This document shows, one piece after another, positions 23,124 through 34,814 of a DNA stretch of 64,000 bases. Each line of letters starts with the position of its first letter. Position 1 is the stretch's first letter. Source of the stretch: Desarmillaria ectypa (lineage: Eukaryota; Basidiomycota; Agaricomycetes; Agaricales; Physalacriaceae); the NCBI GenBank assembly GCA_030407005.1, contig JAUDYN010000007.1, positions 3,038,001-3,102,000 of the forward strand, in the 5' to 3' direction. The position numbers and the translations under genes were made by a program. The notes beneath the pieces are model-generated. The model saw nothing but the letters and a program-made list of their open reading frames with translations, did not search any database and was not told the DNA's origin.

Positions 23124-26048
23124 CTACGTGTAGACCTTCCCCAAGAGTTCGCTCAACCTGCCCGCAGCTACACCCTTTCCCAATCCCTCATCACCCTGCA
23201 CCTGCACCCTCGACTTGCCAGAAAACTCACTACGCTGAGCGTTCGAAAGCCGACTCCCATGACCATGGAGTAGATGACTCCCTTTCCCACCAAGGACCAA
23301 CGAAAACCTATGTGTCCTCGTCGACTTCTGCACATGCGTCAACTTACTCCCCTCGACTACCCCGCCCCCAACCATCGTCCTCGTTGTAACACTCGTTGTC
23401 TGTAATGCAACAGCAGGTAAAGAAAACCTTTTATTCCTCCTCGCCGTATCCTCCCTCCTTAGTATAGGCTCCTCCGTCAAATTCACCGTATGCCTCTTGC
23501 TTGACGCAAACGATTCCGTATCGAGAGAATCCTCCTCCGTCGTACCTTCCTCCTCCACGGGAGACGTCAAGTCAAACCGTGAATGATCGTGGCCCTGGAA
23601 ATCCTCCAGGATTTGGTGATAGCTCCGCGGCCGTGAAGGGGACGACTTGATGCGGAGGCAATCGCGGGAGAGCTCGTCGTCGTCGACGGTCGTAGCCGTG
23701 TAGCCTCGTTTGGGCGTGTCCCTATGGAGGGCCATCAGTGCTTCAGGTGTCGAGCTTAAAGGAAGTGACGGCATTGACAGCCAAGACGGGAAGTTGGTAA
23801 GGGAGGTTATCGTATTGTTGCTGGCTTCGGGCGGTACGTGGTTTCTTTCTTCCTCTACTTCTTCCGGCGGATCGAGAAGCGGGAAGACAGTTTCATAACA
23901 TGCGTTGCAAGCTCGAGCCGGCTTGCTTGTGTCTTCTTTGGAATTAGGATCCGTGATGAAGAATGTCTGTGAAAAGATATGAATAAATGGAAAGTGCGCT
24001 TGGAGGAACACCTACTCTATCTGAACATGTAGCACAAACGCACCGCCCGCATATCCTGCAATGATGTCTTCGCCGCCTCCATCCAAATGATCTGCCACAT
24101 CTCATACAGCCTTCTGCTTTCTCGTCTGGAATCCAAATAGCTGGAACCCAATGCTCCACCCATCCCCTTCGCTGCTTTACGTTCTTCTTCCCTTTACCTG
24201 GAGACTTCGAATGATGGTCCGAAGGCGCAAATGGTAGTGCCTGTAACGACAACCGTATGTGGTTCGTCGACGACGAAGACGTAAGCGTCGAATTCGGATT
24301 TGTGATATTCAGCGACATCAAAAGCTGCGCCTTGGCCTGTCTTATCGTCGAACACCACTCATTTCGCTCATCCTCCGTGTCCGCATACAGCACAAAGCTT
24401 CCCTCGGGGCTCAGAACTTCAAACCTCCTCTCTTCCCCAGCCTCCCGAGGGGACGTAACCACCACCTCGAGGTCCACCAGCCCCGCTCTAGCCTTGTACA
24501 CCCATCTCTCATCTCCGCTACTCGCTTGCCGCCGGACGCCACCCCCAGGCAACTGTGACTTTCTCGTCGGTGGCGGAATCATGCTGCGGTTCTTCATCGG
24601 GGACCCGCCTATACGGGATCGAAGCAGACTAGGCAGTTCTGCCTCGCTCTTGCTCCTTGTTCGTATCATAAGCGGTCGCAACGGGGAGATGGGCTCCTGC
24701 GGCGCCCAACCGGGAATAGACCAGTCAGTCTTCATCCATCCACGTTCCGAGTCTTCGCTCGCAAGCCATATGAGACAATCGGAAAACAGGAGAAATTCAC
24801 GTTCGCGTGGCGGCTCGCTCCGTTCAATTTGGAGGAGACTGCCGCGTTTGAGGAGTGTACGGCCGGGACTTATAAGCTGAAATGGAAGATTTGGTGTGGT
24901 CTTTTGCAAAGCGAGAAGGGAGAGAGTTTGTGCATGAGTGTGGAGCGAGGAGTTAAGCGACTGGGTAACTAGGACAATCGGATGTAAGTATAGGGGGTCA
25001 GAAAAAATGCAAAATGACATACTTTTGGAAACAAGTGTATGAACTGCCGTCAATTGCGCGTGTTCGGGATCATCTGGTGCTGTGCGTTCAATCAAATCCT
25101 TTAATAGAAGAAGATATCGCGGGCAGCGCTGAACTATGGTCAAGAGCCAATCTCGTAGCTTCAGCCTGCCACAGCGAGGATCCGACTCTTGCGTAGCTAG
25201 AAATGTCGCGAAAGAAGCACTATACTGAGGATTACAGCTATTTGCCGAAGGCGGGGAGATGAGATTGGTAATGGAGGCAATAGTGGTCGGAAACGCGGTA
25301 ACAAATGGTGTGTATAGAGACAAATAAGGAAAGTGAGAAAGTAGGATCGGGGAAAGCGGCAGGTTAGCGGAGAGGGGGAAGGAAGAGGTGGAAGCGGGAC
25401 CCGAGCTCGGGAAAAGGTGGGACGTTAGCGCAGAGAAGAACGAGCGATGAAAGTTCCAAATGTCGATGAAATTCGAGAACACAGAAGTCAGTCCGGACCG
25501 GTCGAGCAGTGGCTGAGAAGTCTCGAGAGATGCAATGATGGGAGTAAGGAAATGCTGCAAATCCGTCAGGAATAGAACGAATAGGAATTTGTTTTAGCAC
25601 GCACGGAATAAATTAGCTCGAGACCATCAACGTAGGCGCGCTCCGTCTCATAAAACTCCTGGATGACCTTCCGCCGTTTCGACTCCAAGACGTCGTCAAC
25701 AGGACGTAGGCTCCTCCTGTTTCCCTTCCTCATTCCGTCAGTAGATATTGGCTTGCCATTGGGCCTCTTTCCAGAGTTGACGTTGCGCATCATAGCAGGT
25801 ATCGGTAATGACCCGTCTTCTGGTAGCGAGTCGAACGACGCTACGCTGACCACGGATTCTCTGTGACCCAATGTTGATGCAGTTGGTAGCGATATCCGTC
25901 GAAAAGGTAGATGGGTAGGGCGCGGTTGCGGCTGGGTCTTGACTGGCGATTCGGACAAAGGAAAGGCCACACTCGACGGCTGCTCTGTTTATACGTAAAG
26001 GGTTAGTGCAATGTCTTGCCAGGAGCAGCGTGACTTACCGGAATGCAT
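23124..26048 (-). CDS. DH-PH-FYVE Rho guanine nucleotide exchange factor
   Basis: Exons 26039-26048, 25605-25984, 25023-25554, 24016-24968 and 23124-23966 give 905 residues. Order: a disordered, basic N-terminus; a DH (RhoGEF) domain from about residue 105 ('VIQEFYETERAYVDGLEL', later 'LTIVQRCPRYLLLLKDLI' as the conserved core helix) to about 320; a PH domain ('LLKRGSLLQIERS', 'FLLFSDCLIWL' ... 'ERNEWCSTIRQA') interrupted by a Ser/Pro/Arg-rich insert of about 90 residues; and a FYVE zinc finger from about 586 ('WIPDEKAEGCMRCG', 'RRRRHHCRICGRC', 'ARACNACY'). The last 250 residues are disordered. This is the FGD-like layout: activation of a Rho-type GTPase (Cdc42 is the usual substrate) at PI3P-rich endosomal membranes. 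The WxxD, R/KHHCR and RxC FYVE signatures are all present. The first exon carries only ten coding bases. Confidence 0.9.
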
Positions 26049-27066
26049 TGATGGGAAACAATGTCTTGACTAGAGCGGGAAAGGAAAGGAAAGTGGTGGT
26101 ACCGGTAAAGCTTTGATATTACTACTCCGTCGTCGACGTCAGTTGTCTGCCCCTGAAAACATCCCCGTCCAACAGCGTGATCGACTGGTCAAATACTTTC
26201 CCTCCTAATTTGGAATTCTGCGCCAAAGTGCTCGATCGCCGTTGTTGACGTACTTTTTTTTCCGCAAAAGAAAAATAAAAGATATGCGATTTCGGTAGGC
26301 CGCTTGCACAAGCGACTTCGTGGAGGATAGCTGGACTTCCGAGATGGTAGAAGTAAACAGCCGGAGCACCATCTGGAACGGCGATACCGGTCAATTCCTC
26401 GATGCCGATTTTCATCACTATGCCGATCCGGGAGTTGACGCGTTCTGTCAATCTCTTGCCTTTCACATGTTTGCCTTTCATTTCCACCAAGGTCCCTGTG
26501 GACCTGCAAATCTCTTGTCTCGGCGGCGGAACATGCCTGCATCATGATAATGAGAACATAACGTCTTGACTTTGCAACTTGGCAAGAGCAGGTGTAGTAG
26601 TCATAGGTAGGTTAGTATACCAGGCTGAGATATACAGCAGAAGGGTCGCTGTGTATGCTGGACAGGAAAGAAGGCAAGGTGGGGGAAGAAAGGAAAGAAA
26701 CGATGGGGTCTGCCTTTTTATACTCGTCGGGAGGAGGGCGGGAGATCTGCGCGTGTTGATCGGAACGCGTCATAGATATGTCAACAGTACCGACTTACAC
26801 AGGCTGGTCACCGAGGATGTGCGCGCGTTATCCATGGCATCCGTTGACAATATTAGCAGTTAAATCCGCGGCACCCGTGGCCTTTACTGTTGCACATATA
26901 AATACTACTACTAAGTATGAATCATACGTTTAGTGTTTTTCTACTACTCCCATCGGCGTTCCTTCAGCGGTAGCACGGGTTTCCTAATTTCCGGAGTCTA
27001 AGGGATGTACATACTATTTTTATGATGACTCCTCACACGAACATACATCCCTGCGATTTTTATTTT

Positions 27067-27087
27067 GGGGGGGGGGGGGGGGGGGGG
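27067..27087. repeat. 21-nt G homopolymer
   Basis: An uninterrupted run of 21 G on the plus strand, just beyond the 3' end of the LINE relic (which reads on the minus strand). Such long G tracts are rare and can form four-stranded structures; the true length could also be distorted by sequencing. Confidence 0.8.
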
Positions 27088-27189
27088 AAGTGGAACGGGT
27101 CCTCACAGATAACAATGTTAGCCTGAGGCCCATGCTGGTTTTTTGAGGAGTTTCACCTCTAGTGAGCCACCCTGGGAAAATACATTACA

Positions 27190-27760
27190 CACTCCGTGTG
27201 GGACTCCCATAACTTTTGTGATATGGAATACCCACTAAAACCCCGGGCTGCCTTATCCAGTTGTCAGGCAGCTTCTCTTCTTTTAAGCAGCCACTCCATG
27301 TATGAAGTACCAGCTTAGGGCTTAAGTTCCCCTTTCCATTTTTATATGGTCTTGCCGTTTGACAGTCGAGTGTTAGCCGTTGGTTGATACAGGAGGCCTA
27401 GCAGGTGTGGATTTCTGTTTTGGAGTGCCACTTTGTTTCTTCATCTTGTTTGGTAATTCGGCGTTCACAGCGGATTTTCCATATCAGGGCAGCAGCTTGA
27501 TACTAGGATACGATATAATCTATTTTTGCCAATTAATAGTTATTTTTATTTCGGAATTGTGCAAGGCCACAGGCGAGAATTTTCCCATGTGAGATTTTTG
27601 GCCATTTATTTCCAGTGCTTTCCCATAGCTGCTAAGAGAGTTTCCAGATAATATCTTGTGCTGGTATCAGTCTACAGTCTATCAGAATGTATTCTAGTGA
27701 TTCTTCTGCTATACATTTTGTACATGTTGCTCGGTATCCCTGCCAGATTTGCGAACTTCC
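27190..27760 (-). mobile_element. decayed LINE (non-LTR retrotransposon) C-terminus
   Basis: The minus strand encodes, with several stops and frame changes, a tail typical of Agaricomycete LINE ORF2 proteins downstream of their RNase H part: 'YRATCTKCIAEESLEYIL' and 'DCRLIPAQDIIWKL' (a zinc-knuckle-like segment, about 27650-27750), then 'KWPKISHGKILACGLAQF', 'AALIWKIRCERRI', 'LVLHTWSGCLKEEKLPDNW' and 'GVLVGI' near 27210-27260. The reverse transcriptase and endonuclease parts are absent upstream. The element is 5'-truncated, as is usual for LINEs, and dead. Confidence 0.75.
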
Positions 27761-28607
27761 AAATCACTCTGTAAGTACGCATTTCTTCCCATGCATTAAC
27801 CATTAGTAAGTAGCTCCATATTCATACACACAGAAGATGTTCTTTGGCATGGCACTTGAGTACGCTTGAAGACAAATCCTGCATTGACTTGGGTACACTT
27901 CGACTTGCTGGCACTTGTTGCACTGGAAAATACAGAAAGGCGTTCCATGGATCGTAGCCTTTAGCTGCAGGTGTACTTATATAAATGTATGCTCCCACAG
28001 GCTACTAGTAAGAAAAGTGATCCCGGTAACTCCCCATGTCCAATACAAGGGGTCCCCGCTGGCATCGGCCGGCGTGTACGTTCAAGCAATCCGAAAGAGA
28101 AGGGGAGGAGACTATCTGTTTTTTTTAGAATATTTGAAGTGCCGATAACTGGCTCCACAGATTTACGCCGCATAAAAATCGGTACAAGTCATCCTCTTTT
28201 ATACTGAAGGTCGGAGTTCATGAGGAGGGCGGGATCTATCATCTATAAATGGGCATTCAGACAAAAGGGGTTTGTTTATGGGGCCTAATACGAACTGTAC
28301 GACTACCTCAAAAGATCTGACCAAGCTCAAACCTGTAGGAATCAAATCAAGAAAAAAGCTGTTTTCCCGATAATTATTTATCTATCAAATGTTTTCCATT
28401 GCCTCATTTTTTCCGTCATCAGGACGTGGGTAACCGTCATCTCATTCAAGGCGTGATGAAATTGATGACGATTCCTGTCCTAAAAAGGAAGTTTTGCAGG
28501 CAAGAATCTGAGCCTGGGAATTGCCGAAAGGTCGTATGAAGCACCCATCACCAAAATCACCTTGGCTCATTCTACTGTTGCACCACCTCTTCCACCACCA
28601 ACAGCTT

Positions 28608-30336
28608 ATGTGGACCTCTGAATCTTCCATTTTACCAACGAAAGCACCCTCTGCAACGGATTCCTGGCGAAATCGCTCCCACAACCTGCTAACGAAGCGA
28701 TATGCACGCGTGCTCATAGCAGGGATCGTCTCTGTGTCAATACTTCTCTTCGTTTTCCGTGTAGAGAGACCAGAGAATTCGACCTCTTATTTCCCCTTAC
28801 CACTGCCTTTTGAGTCGGACCTACCGCCTCTATACAAACAATACCACGAATACGAACGACGGTTACCGCAGCACGACGCATCATTGCCGCCACCAGAAGG
28901 GAAACATGCCAAATATCTGTTTTTTGGGAATCACGCGCATGGTGCATATTTAAAATATCTCTTATGGCGTCATTGCTAACTCCCAACAGCCTCAGGATGG
29001 GGCAATATAATGCAGGAGCTGCTAATGAACGCGCTTCTCGCATACTCGACGAAAAGAGCGTGCGTGACGGCGTCATCGAACTTCCACTGTCTTCTGAGAT
29101 TTTATACAGCTTTGTGTTCGATAATTATACTTGGTCGCGACAGCCTTCTGACTACGCAGACTTCAATGGAAATATCATTCCATCCCGGATACCACTGTCG
29201 GCTATAATATCAGGTAAATGCCTGATTTTCGTAGTTTACACCCCACCCGCTCACCGGTCCACCCCAAAGGCCCTATAATAGGCGCTCCATTTGGCCCCGA
29301 AAGTGATGTGCCCCGCGCAGTATCACTAGAATTCTTTCGAGAGCAATGTCCTGAACCTCTCGTATTAACGACAAATGCTGTCAAGGAGAGGTTGGGGAAC
29401 GTAGAAGCGTCAGAGATCCTGGAGACATGGATACAGGAGATTAACGCCATACCAGATCGATGCATCGAGTTTGAGAGGGACACACCGCATGTTTTCGACG
29501 TCTGGTATGCATATTGGTGTATCTTTAATACTTTTCGGTTCTGACCTCGTCCATACAGGCTATTCTCAGACAAGCTTCTACTCTCTATATTCCCATACAT
29601 AAAAGACACCCCAATCATTACGGACTTTGGGTGGTCTCCACTCATCCTATCCGCATATGACACCAATCGCGAGTTCTTTGAAGGCAAAACTTCAACATCC
29701 TTGCTCGGTTTTAACATACCATCGCTTTTGTCTCCAACGCCTCCCGCTATCGAACAGACTCCCCCTTATCCACCTTTACCGGGTCTGATCGCTCTCCACA
29801 TCCGCCGCGGTGACTTTAAGGAACATTGTACCAACCTCGCCGGCTGGAATACACACTACAACGGACTAAACTCCTTCCCCGAGCTTCCGGATAAGTTCGT
29901 ACCACCGTACGATGCATCGGAAGAGGAGAAAGTATCTGTATACCTTGACCGCTGTTATCCCACAATTGAGCAGATCGTCGAGAAAGTCAGACATGAGCGA
30001 CAAACCAAACATCTCAATCGGGTATACATCATGTCGAATGGGGACCGCGGCTGGCTGAAAGAGCTCAAGGCGGCCTTGAGACAGATAGGCGAATGGGATA
30101 GCATCACGACGAGCAGGGACCTGACGTATACTCGGGAGCAGAAGTACGTTGCTCAATCGCTTGACATGTATATTGGACAGCGGGCGGAAGTCTTCGTTGG
30201 TAATGGGGTACGTTTCATTTTTTTTTTCCTGTGCGTGTGGCGCTGACTTGGCCATCAGTTCTCGAGTTTAACGTCCAACGTGGTGACACTTCGTATGGCA
30301 AACAACGTAGATCCTCAAAATACACGCTTCTGGTGA
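28608..30336 (+). CDS. O-fucosyltransferase-like type II membrane protein
   Basis: Exons 28608-28941, 28990-29059, 29110-29213, 29270-29504, 29559-30207 and 30259-30336 give 489 residues. A short basic tail is followed by one hydrophobic segment ('VLIAGIVSVSILLFVF'), the layout of a Golgi type II glycosyltransferase. The catalytic part has 'SGWGNIMQELLMNALLAY' (the glycine-rich donor-site loop), 'LIALHIRRGDFKEHC' (the conserved HxRRGDF motif, about residue 330), 'VYIMSNGD' and 'AEVFVGNG' followed by 'SSLTSNVVTLR'. These are the landmarks of the GDP-fucose protein O-fucosyltransferase superfamily. Likely role: transfer of a sugar to secreted or wall glycoproteins; donor and acceptor cannot be read from sequence. 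ATGs at 28521 and 28536 are in frame and would add up to 29 residues; 28608 is preferred because the upstream part is CT-rich and adds an odd second hydrophobic stretch. Confidence 0.8.
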
Positions 30337-30540
30337 TTTGGCACTGGTCAAAGTTAGATGGGTTTCTTCTCCTTCGTTTCTTGTGGGCTTGCGGCTTCTG
30401 TGTATCTCTTTTTCTAATTTATTTACGACATTGACGAATAACTATGAAGATACCCCACAAGTACTGTAAAGGAGCATCAAGCAATATTCATAGCTTGTAA
30501 TACACGCAGAGTTTTTGTCTAAGCAAGTGTGGTCATTAAT

Positions 30541-30715
30541 ACAGCTGGGTAGCAACTAATTTGCGCGGGTCAAAATAGTATCAAAATCCTGGCACCTCCC
30601 TAATAGAGAAATGCCGGAGTATTTTGTCGAGGCAAAATCCTGGCACCTTCCTAATATAGAAGCAGCTAGGATTTTGATTCTGTTTTGACTCGCAAAATAG
30701 TCACCACCCAGCTGT
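30541..30715. mobile_element. MITE-like element, about 50-bp terminal inverted repeats
   Basis: The ends are inverted repeats: starting at 30541 and, on the other strand, at 30715, both read ACAGCTGGGT and then stay alignable for about 50 nt at roughly 80 percent identity, including TTTGCG, GTCAAAA and ATCAAAATCCT. The element is 175 bp, has no coding capacity and contains an internal direct duplication. No clear target-site duplication flanks it, so the superfamily is open. A non-autonomous DNA transposon (MITE) is the simplest reading. Confidence 0.65.
30582..30656 (+). repeat. direct repeat pair inside the MITE
   Basis: Two 24-nt copies at 30582-30605 and 30633-30656 differ at one position; both begin CAAAATCCTGGCACC. 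They lie 51 nt apart and share sequence with the inner end of the terminal repeats. Confidence 0.75.
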
Positions 30716-33546
30716 GGAACCTTTTGGTGGTATTAGAGCGAGCGAGGCCCTTGAAGTCACGCAACATGTACGACTAGTAGCGGAGATAAAACTTGAAAAA
30801 AGGTTCTACGCTAACGCCCTCTTCTCACGGAAGGAAGGCACGAGGGGGCTATATACTTGGTATAATTGCAAAAGGTATATTGTCCGTATTTGAACCGAGT
30901 GAGTGCCCCTGCAGGGTGAAGAAAGCTGGGACGAAGAAACTGGTCTTGGGAGGCTGAATATTGAGTTCCGAGCCAGAGCGGGATAGGGTCGGGACAATGT
31001 GATCAAATCACCCAATAAATGCGGGGACAGCTGATCCACTAGCAATGAATTAGGTGGAATCGGGTTTGAAGGTTCTCGATGTATAGTGGTTATCAGGTAA
31101 AACACAACTCTCCAGCTGCGCAGTGATCAAATACTGGCAATAAATAAATAAATAACGGCGGCTGAGAATTATTGCGTGAGCCGCAGCTCGGCGCGTAGCG
31201 AGCGATAGTTCGGTGCCTTCCCCTCGGGATATGTTTTAGACTCAGCCGTAACGGATTAAGATGAAGGTTATTTCTGATTGCTTCCGGTCCCAAGAAGTGA
31301 GTGCTATATTACCGAACATAGTCCGTGATACTCCTCCGGGTTGCCCCGGCAATCTACAACTCTTTTTTCTTCTCTTGTGGCTCAAAAATGCTTGGAGTCT
31401 TCTACGACTGGGAACCTCGGCGGTATACGGGGTAACCCTAGGATTTTGCTTTTGGCTACTCTGATCAGTAATCTTTGGTTGTTCCTTCCGTTCGGACGTC
31501 CACGTCCGCTGGTCTTACCCACGCAAACAGACCACATCCAGCGGAATGGCATCAGGGCAGCGTCATGGCCCGTTACCCTGCGCTAGACCTCTTACAGAAC
31601 ATATATACTGCGATCTCCAAGGGCGCTTGGGTATTCGTGAGATAGTCTCTTTCATCAGCGCACGTTACAGCCTTGTATACACGCAGCTTACCCCATATAA
31701 ATACGGACCGATGGATACGAACAAGGTAGATATCACAGCAACGATAAATGGAGACACGAACTGATTCGAAGTTTGCGGTGAGAATCCCTCTGCTTTTCCC
31801 AGCTACAAGGTGGTTACTCAACGTTTGGGAATAAGAGAATTTGTTATTTACAGGTTCCTTCTTGTGATCGTTCTGTTGGGGGCACTAGAACGAGTAAAGT
31901 CGTGGGTGAATTCGCAATGCTGAGCGAGTGCATGTTCGGCATATTATCCGAATGACCTCCAAGGCTGCTTCTCCCGTGCACTCAAGCCTCGACACTTCAA
32001 TGTGGGCGCGTTCATTCGGACGAATGGAATAGTCCCATGCCATCAGGTCTTCGCAACAGCCATCCCTCCATTCACCGCCTCCTTGATAGTCGTGGGTACG
32101 ACTCAAGGCTTGCCCCCACGGTCGGAGAATCAGCGTCTCCTCCGAGAGTTTGCGTCCGCGATGTCGACGGTAGTGTATATTTACCTCTGGACCGGACGTT
32201 ACTGTAAGATATTCCACCGTAGTTTGTCCAAGGATTTCACGCTCTCATGTCGACCTCCGATACCCGTAATTTCAGTCTTCCTAGAGGACTATTTTTGTGG
32301 ATCATGATCAACTCGGACCGTACTACCCTTGGTTTTTTTTAGTGACCGTTGCCCGCTACTTCCCACCGACAAGACTTTCATAAAACCCCATACATCATGA
32401 TGACATATCCTCATGAAGGATCCCTAGCGTCATTCTTTACGAACTTGTTTTCGTGTTGTTCCCATGGACGCCTTACGTCGGCCCTTCAAACCCCTGCTTC
32501 AAATATAATTGGATCCTCCGGAGTACATACTTAGTGACACTTTGGTGACATGTTGACCCGTACTCACAATGTATGACTATTACCGCTGATCAACATTTCA
32601 TTTCCCCCGTCATATGGAGGTTTCACCCACAGATGTCGCTGTGGGAGTCTCCTACAACCAATATCAGAAAATCAAAGTCTGTAACATATCCCACAGACGC
32701 CGCCGTACAGGTCCAGGCGGGTTCGGTCGGTCGCGTATCTATGGAATCAGCGATGGTGTCGCTGGCATCACGGAGATGAATAGGAAACTCCACGCGAAGG
32801 AACAACCGTTCCGCTAAAAGCGTGGCGTCAAATGGAAGGAAATTCCCATACCTCGAGTGGAGCAGTTCTCACGACATTTACCTCGTCTATCGTATTTTCC
32901 CATCGGATCCTTACTTGGGTCAGTTGCATATCGTGAAATTGGGTTGTCAACGGAACTTAAGGTGCTTTTGCGCCGCGTGCCAATTGTTTCGTCTCAGCGC
33001 CCCTACCGCTCTTCTTTTACGGATCCAGAACCGGTAGTACCGCGCTTCGTCCGCCCAGATGACACCAATTATGCTGGCAGGAAGGAAGACGCCCTTGAAC
33101 GTGGCGGACGTCAGTCAAAGAATCAACCAATGGACAAGTTAATCGGAGGAAGCTCGTGGTGTATATGTGAATTATAAACAGCGGTCATTAGCTATACTAT
33201 AAGCAAGGCAGTAGGTATAAGTGGTAGGACTAGTAGCACGATTGATGGTGGGAATACACGTGTGACGGTTGGTTCGATTATAATACAAGGAGAATCATTA
33301 TGGTGATGCACAACGACGGGGTCATCGAAGATGAGAATATTTACTATCTTGGGTGCATGATGCGGCAAGGTAACGGTGGTGTGAGACAAAGTATCGGGGA
33401 AAATAGTAAATGGCAAATTGCGGGTGTCGAAAGAATATGCGAAGGACCGGGAACGGCAGCCGTCGGATGCTGAAATCAAGAAACAAGATGGATGGTTGTA
33501 CAGGTGCAGCTGATAATGATGCAGGTCGTGAATGCGATGGGCGAAA

Positions 33547-34316
33547 TTATTCAAATGCATATTGAACGGCGACCGAGCATGCTTCGCTAGCTCCTTTAGC
33601 TTGCCCGTGCCGCCGTAAACTCTGTTGAGTGTCGAAAAAAGAATCGCATGCGGCGCATGAGATGGCGCTGGTACTCATCTCGCTGCGAGATGAAGAGCGA
33701 GATCGCTTAGATGTATGCGACAACTAATTAAATGAAAATGAGCATTGATGTAAAAGATCAAAGGAATTACGCAAACACTTACTGTATGCTCATTGTTATA
33801 CAGCGCGGAGTCGGATTTCCGCTTGAGCGGTGAAGAAAGAGCTGAATCTGCAAAGAAGTCCTCAATTTGAAGTCAATGGACGTAAAATTATTGAAGCATA
33901 CCAGCCATCGTCGTGCGATAATGCGTTGAAAAGTTTTCCCTCCAGGCCAGGATTCGTTTCATCCGCATATCACCTGGGCTCCCGCTCCGTTGATGTCCAG
34001 GCTCGCTCAGTTCACGGCTAGATGCATCCTCCTGATAGTCATCGGATGAACAGTAAGATGATCCTATTGACTCTTCGTCGCCTTCGTCGCCGATGGAGGA
34101 ACCCTCGGACTCGGAAGTGGATGCATAGGACGATGATGAAGAGGCATAGCTATCATCGGTGACGGTTTGTCGAGGCGGTGGAGGCCCCTCGACGAGCTGG
34201 ATGATCTGGACGCTGTACTGTTGGCGACAACATATGCGGGATTTGCTGTTGACGTCGTCAAGGACAGCGAGCTCGTTGGGGGAGGAGGCAAGCATTGTGC
34301 GGGCAAAATCGAACAT
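33547..34316 (-). CDS. single C2H2-type zinc-finger protein, Ser-rich
   Basis: Exons 33902-34316, 33783-33847 and 33547-33723 give 218 residues. The N-terminal 60 residues are folded-looking ('FARTMLASSPNELAVLDDV'), followed by a long Ser/Glu/Asp-rich acidic stretch, a short basic patch ('SPLKRKSD', 'SKRSRSSSR') that could serve for nuclear import, and a C-terminal finger-like motif 'SCAACDSFFDTQQSLRRHG' ending in 'ACSVAVQYAFE'. The motif has C-x2-C-x12-H with a final Cys where a second His would be expected. I have seen similar C-termini in other Agaricomycetes, so the family is probably conserved but uncharacterised. All joins use good donors (GTATGC, GTAAGT) and TTGCAG/TTAG acceptors. Confidence 0.75.
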
Positions 34317-34814
34317 GATGTTAAGGATATGGGGGTGGTTTAAATTGAAGGGGGACAGCGTGCGCCACGCGACTTGGCGGATGGGCCATTTTGTACTCGA
34401 CAGATTTGGGCAGAAACAGATTTGCGGATTCGATCACGCATACAATTCCTGCTGGATCAAAAGAAGATCTGTGACCCGATCTATCGTTCCTTGTTTGGAA
34501 TACACGTGATTTTGAAACTCCGCTTATCGGATGATTCGGATTCCTTTTCCACCAGACTCCCAGCCTTTCCCACCATCAAATACCTCGCATCGATTTTCTC
34601 ATCCCAATTTAGACCCGCTGCATTTATCGCTGCACGGCTTCTTCTCAGACGCCGGCTGCACCACTTTTGACCCTTACATCGTTGCAAATTATGGGGAGAA
34701 AGGAAAACAATCTTTCGAAAGCAATGTACCCCATCATATAACATCGACGACCCCAGCTACATTTCACCTCGCGATGGTCTCCATGGCTATCTCAGCCCCT
34801 CCGTGAGAAATTGT
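34317..34814. other. intergenic, promoter of the zinc-finger gene
   Basis: About 500 bp between the 3' end of mkt1 and the start of the minus-strand zinc-finger gene. A plus-strand frame at 34374-34670 (98 codons) has no resemblance to any family and is treated as chance. Confidence 0.5.

Larger units (their letters stand above)
26049..28607. other. promoter region and transposon relic zone
   Basis: About 2.6 kb between divergent genes (RhoGEF on minus, glycosyltransferase on plus). Minus-strand frames at 26122-26490 (122 codons) and 26189-26545 overlap and match nothing; they probably reflect the RhoGEF leader. A 21-G tract (27067-27087) and a LINE relic (27190-27760) fill the middle. The piece from 27.8 to 28.5 kb shows a minus-strand Cys-rich segment near 27880-27930 ('CNKC...CRIC') but no gene. 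Confidence 0.4.
30337..33546. other. gene-poor stretch with MITE and unresolved fragments
   Basis: Holds a 175-bp inverted-repeat element at 30541-30715. From about 31.6 to 33.1 kb several minus-strand segments look coding-like, for example about 32600-32850 ('YGNFLPFDATLLAERLFLR' continuing 50 residues), about 33020-33110 ('VIWADEARYYRFWIRKRR') and 31885-32217, but stops and frame changes prevent any continuous model and I cannot name a family. They may be remains of one decayed gene. Confidence 0.35.

Noticed and set aside
24257..24880. Plus-strand open frame of 207 codons
   Set aside because: It lies antisense to the DH/PH coding exon of the RhoGEF, which has clear domains; the frame is a by-product of that sequence.
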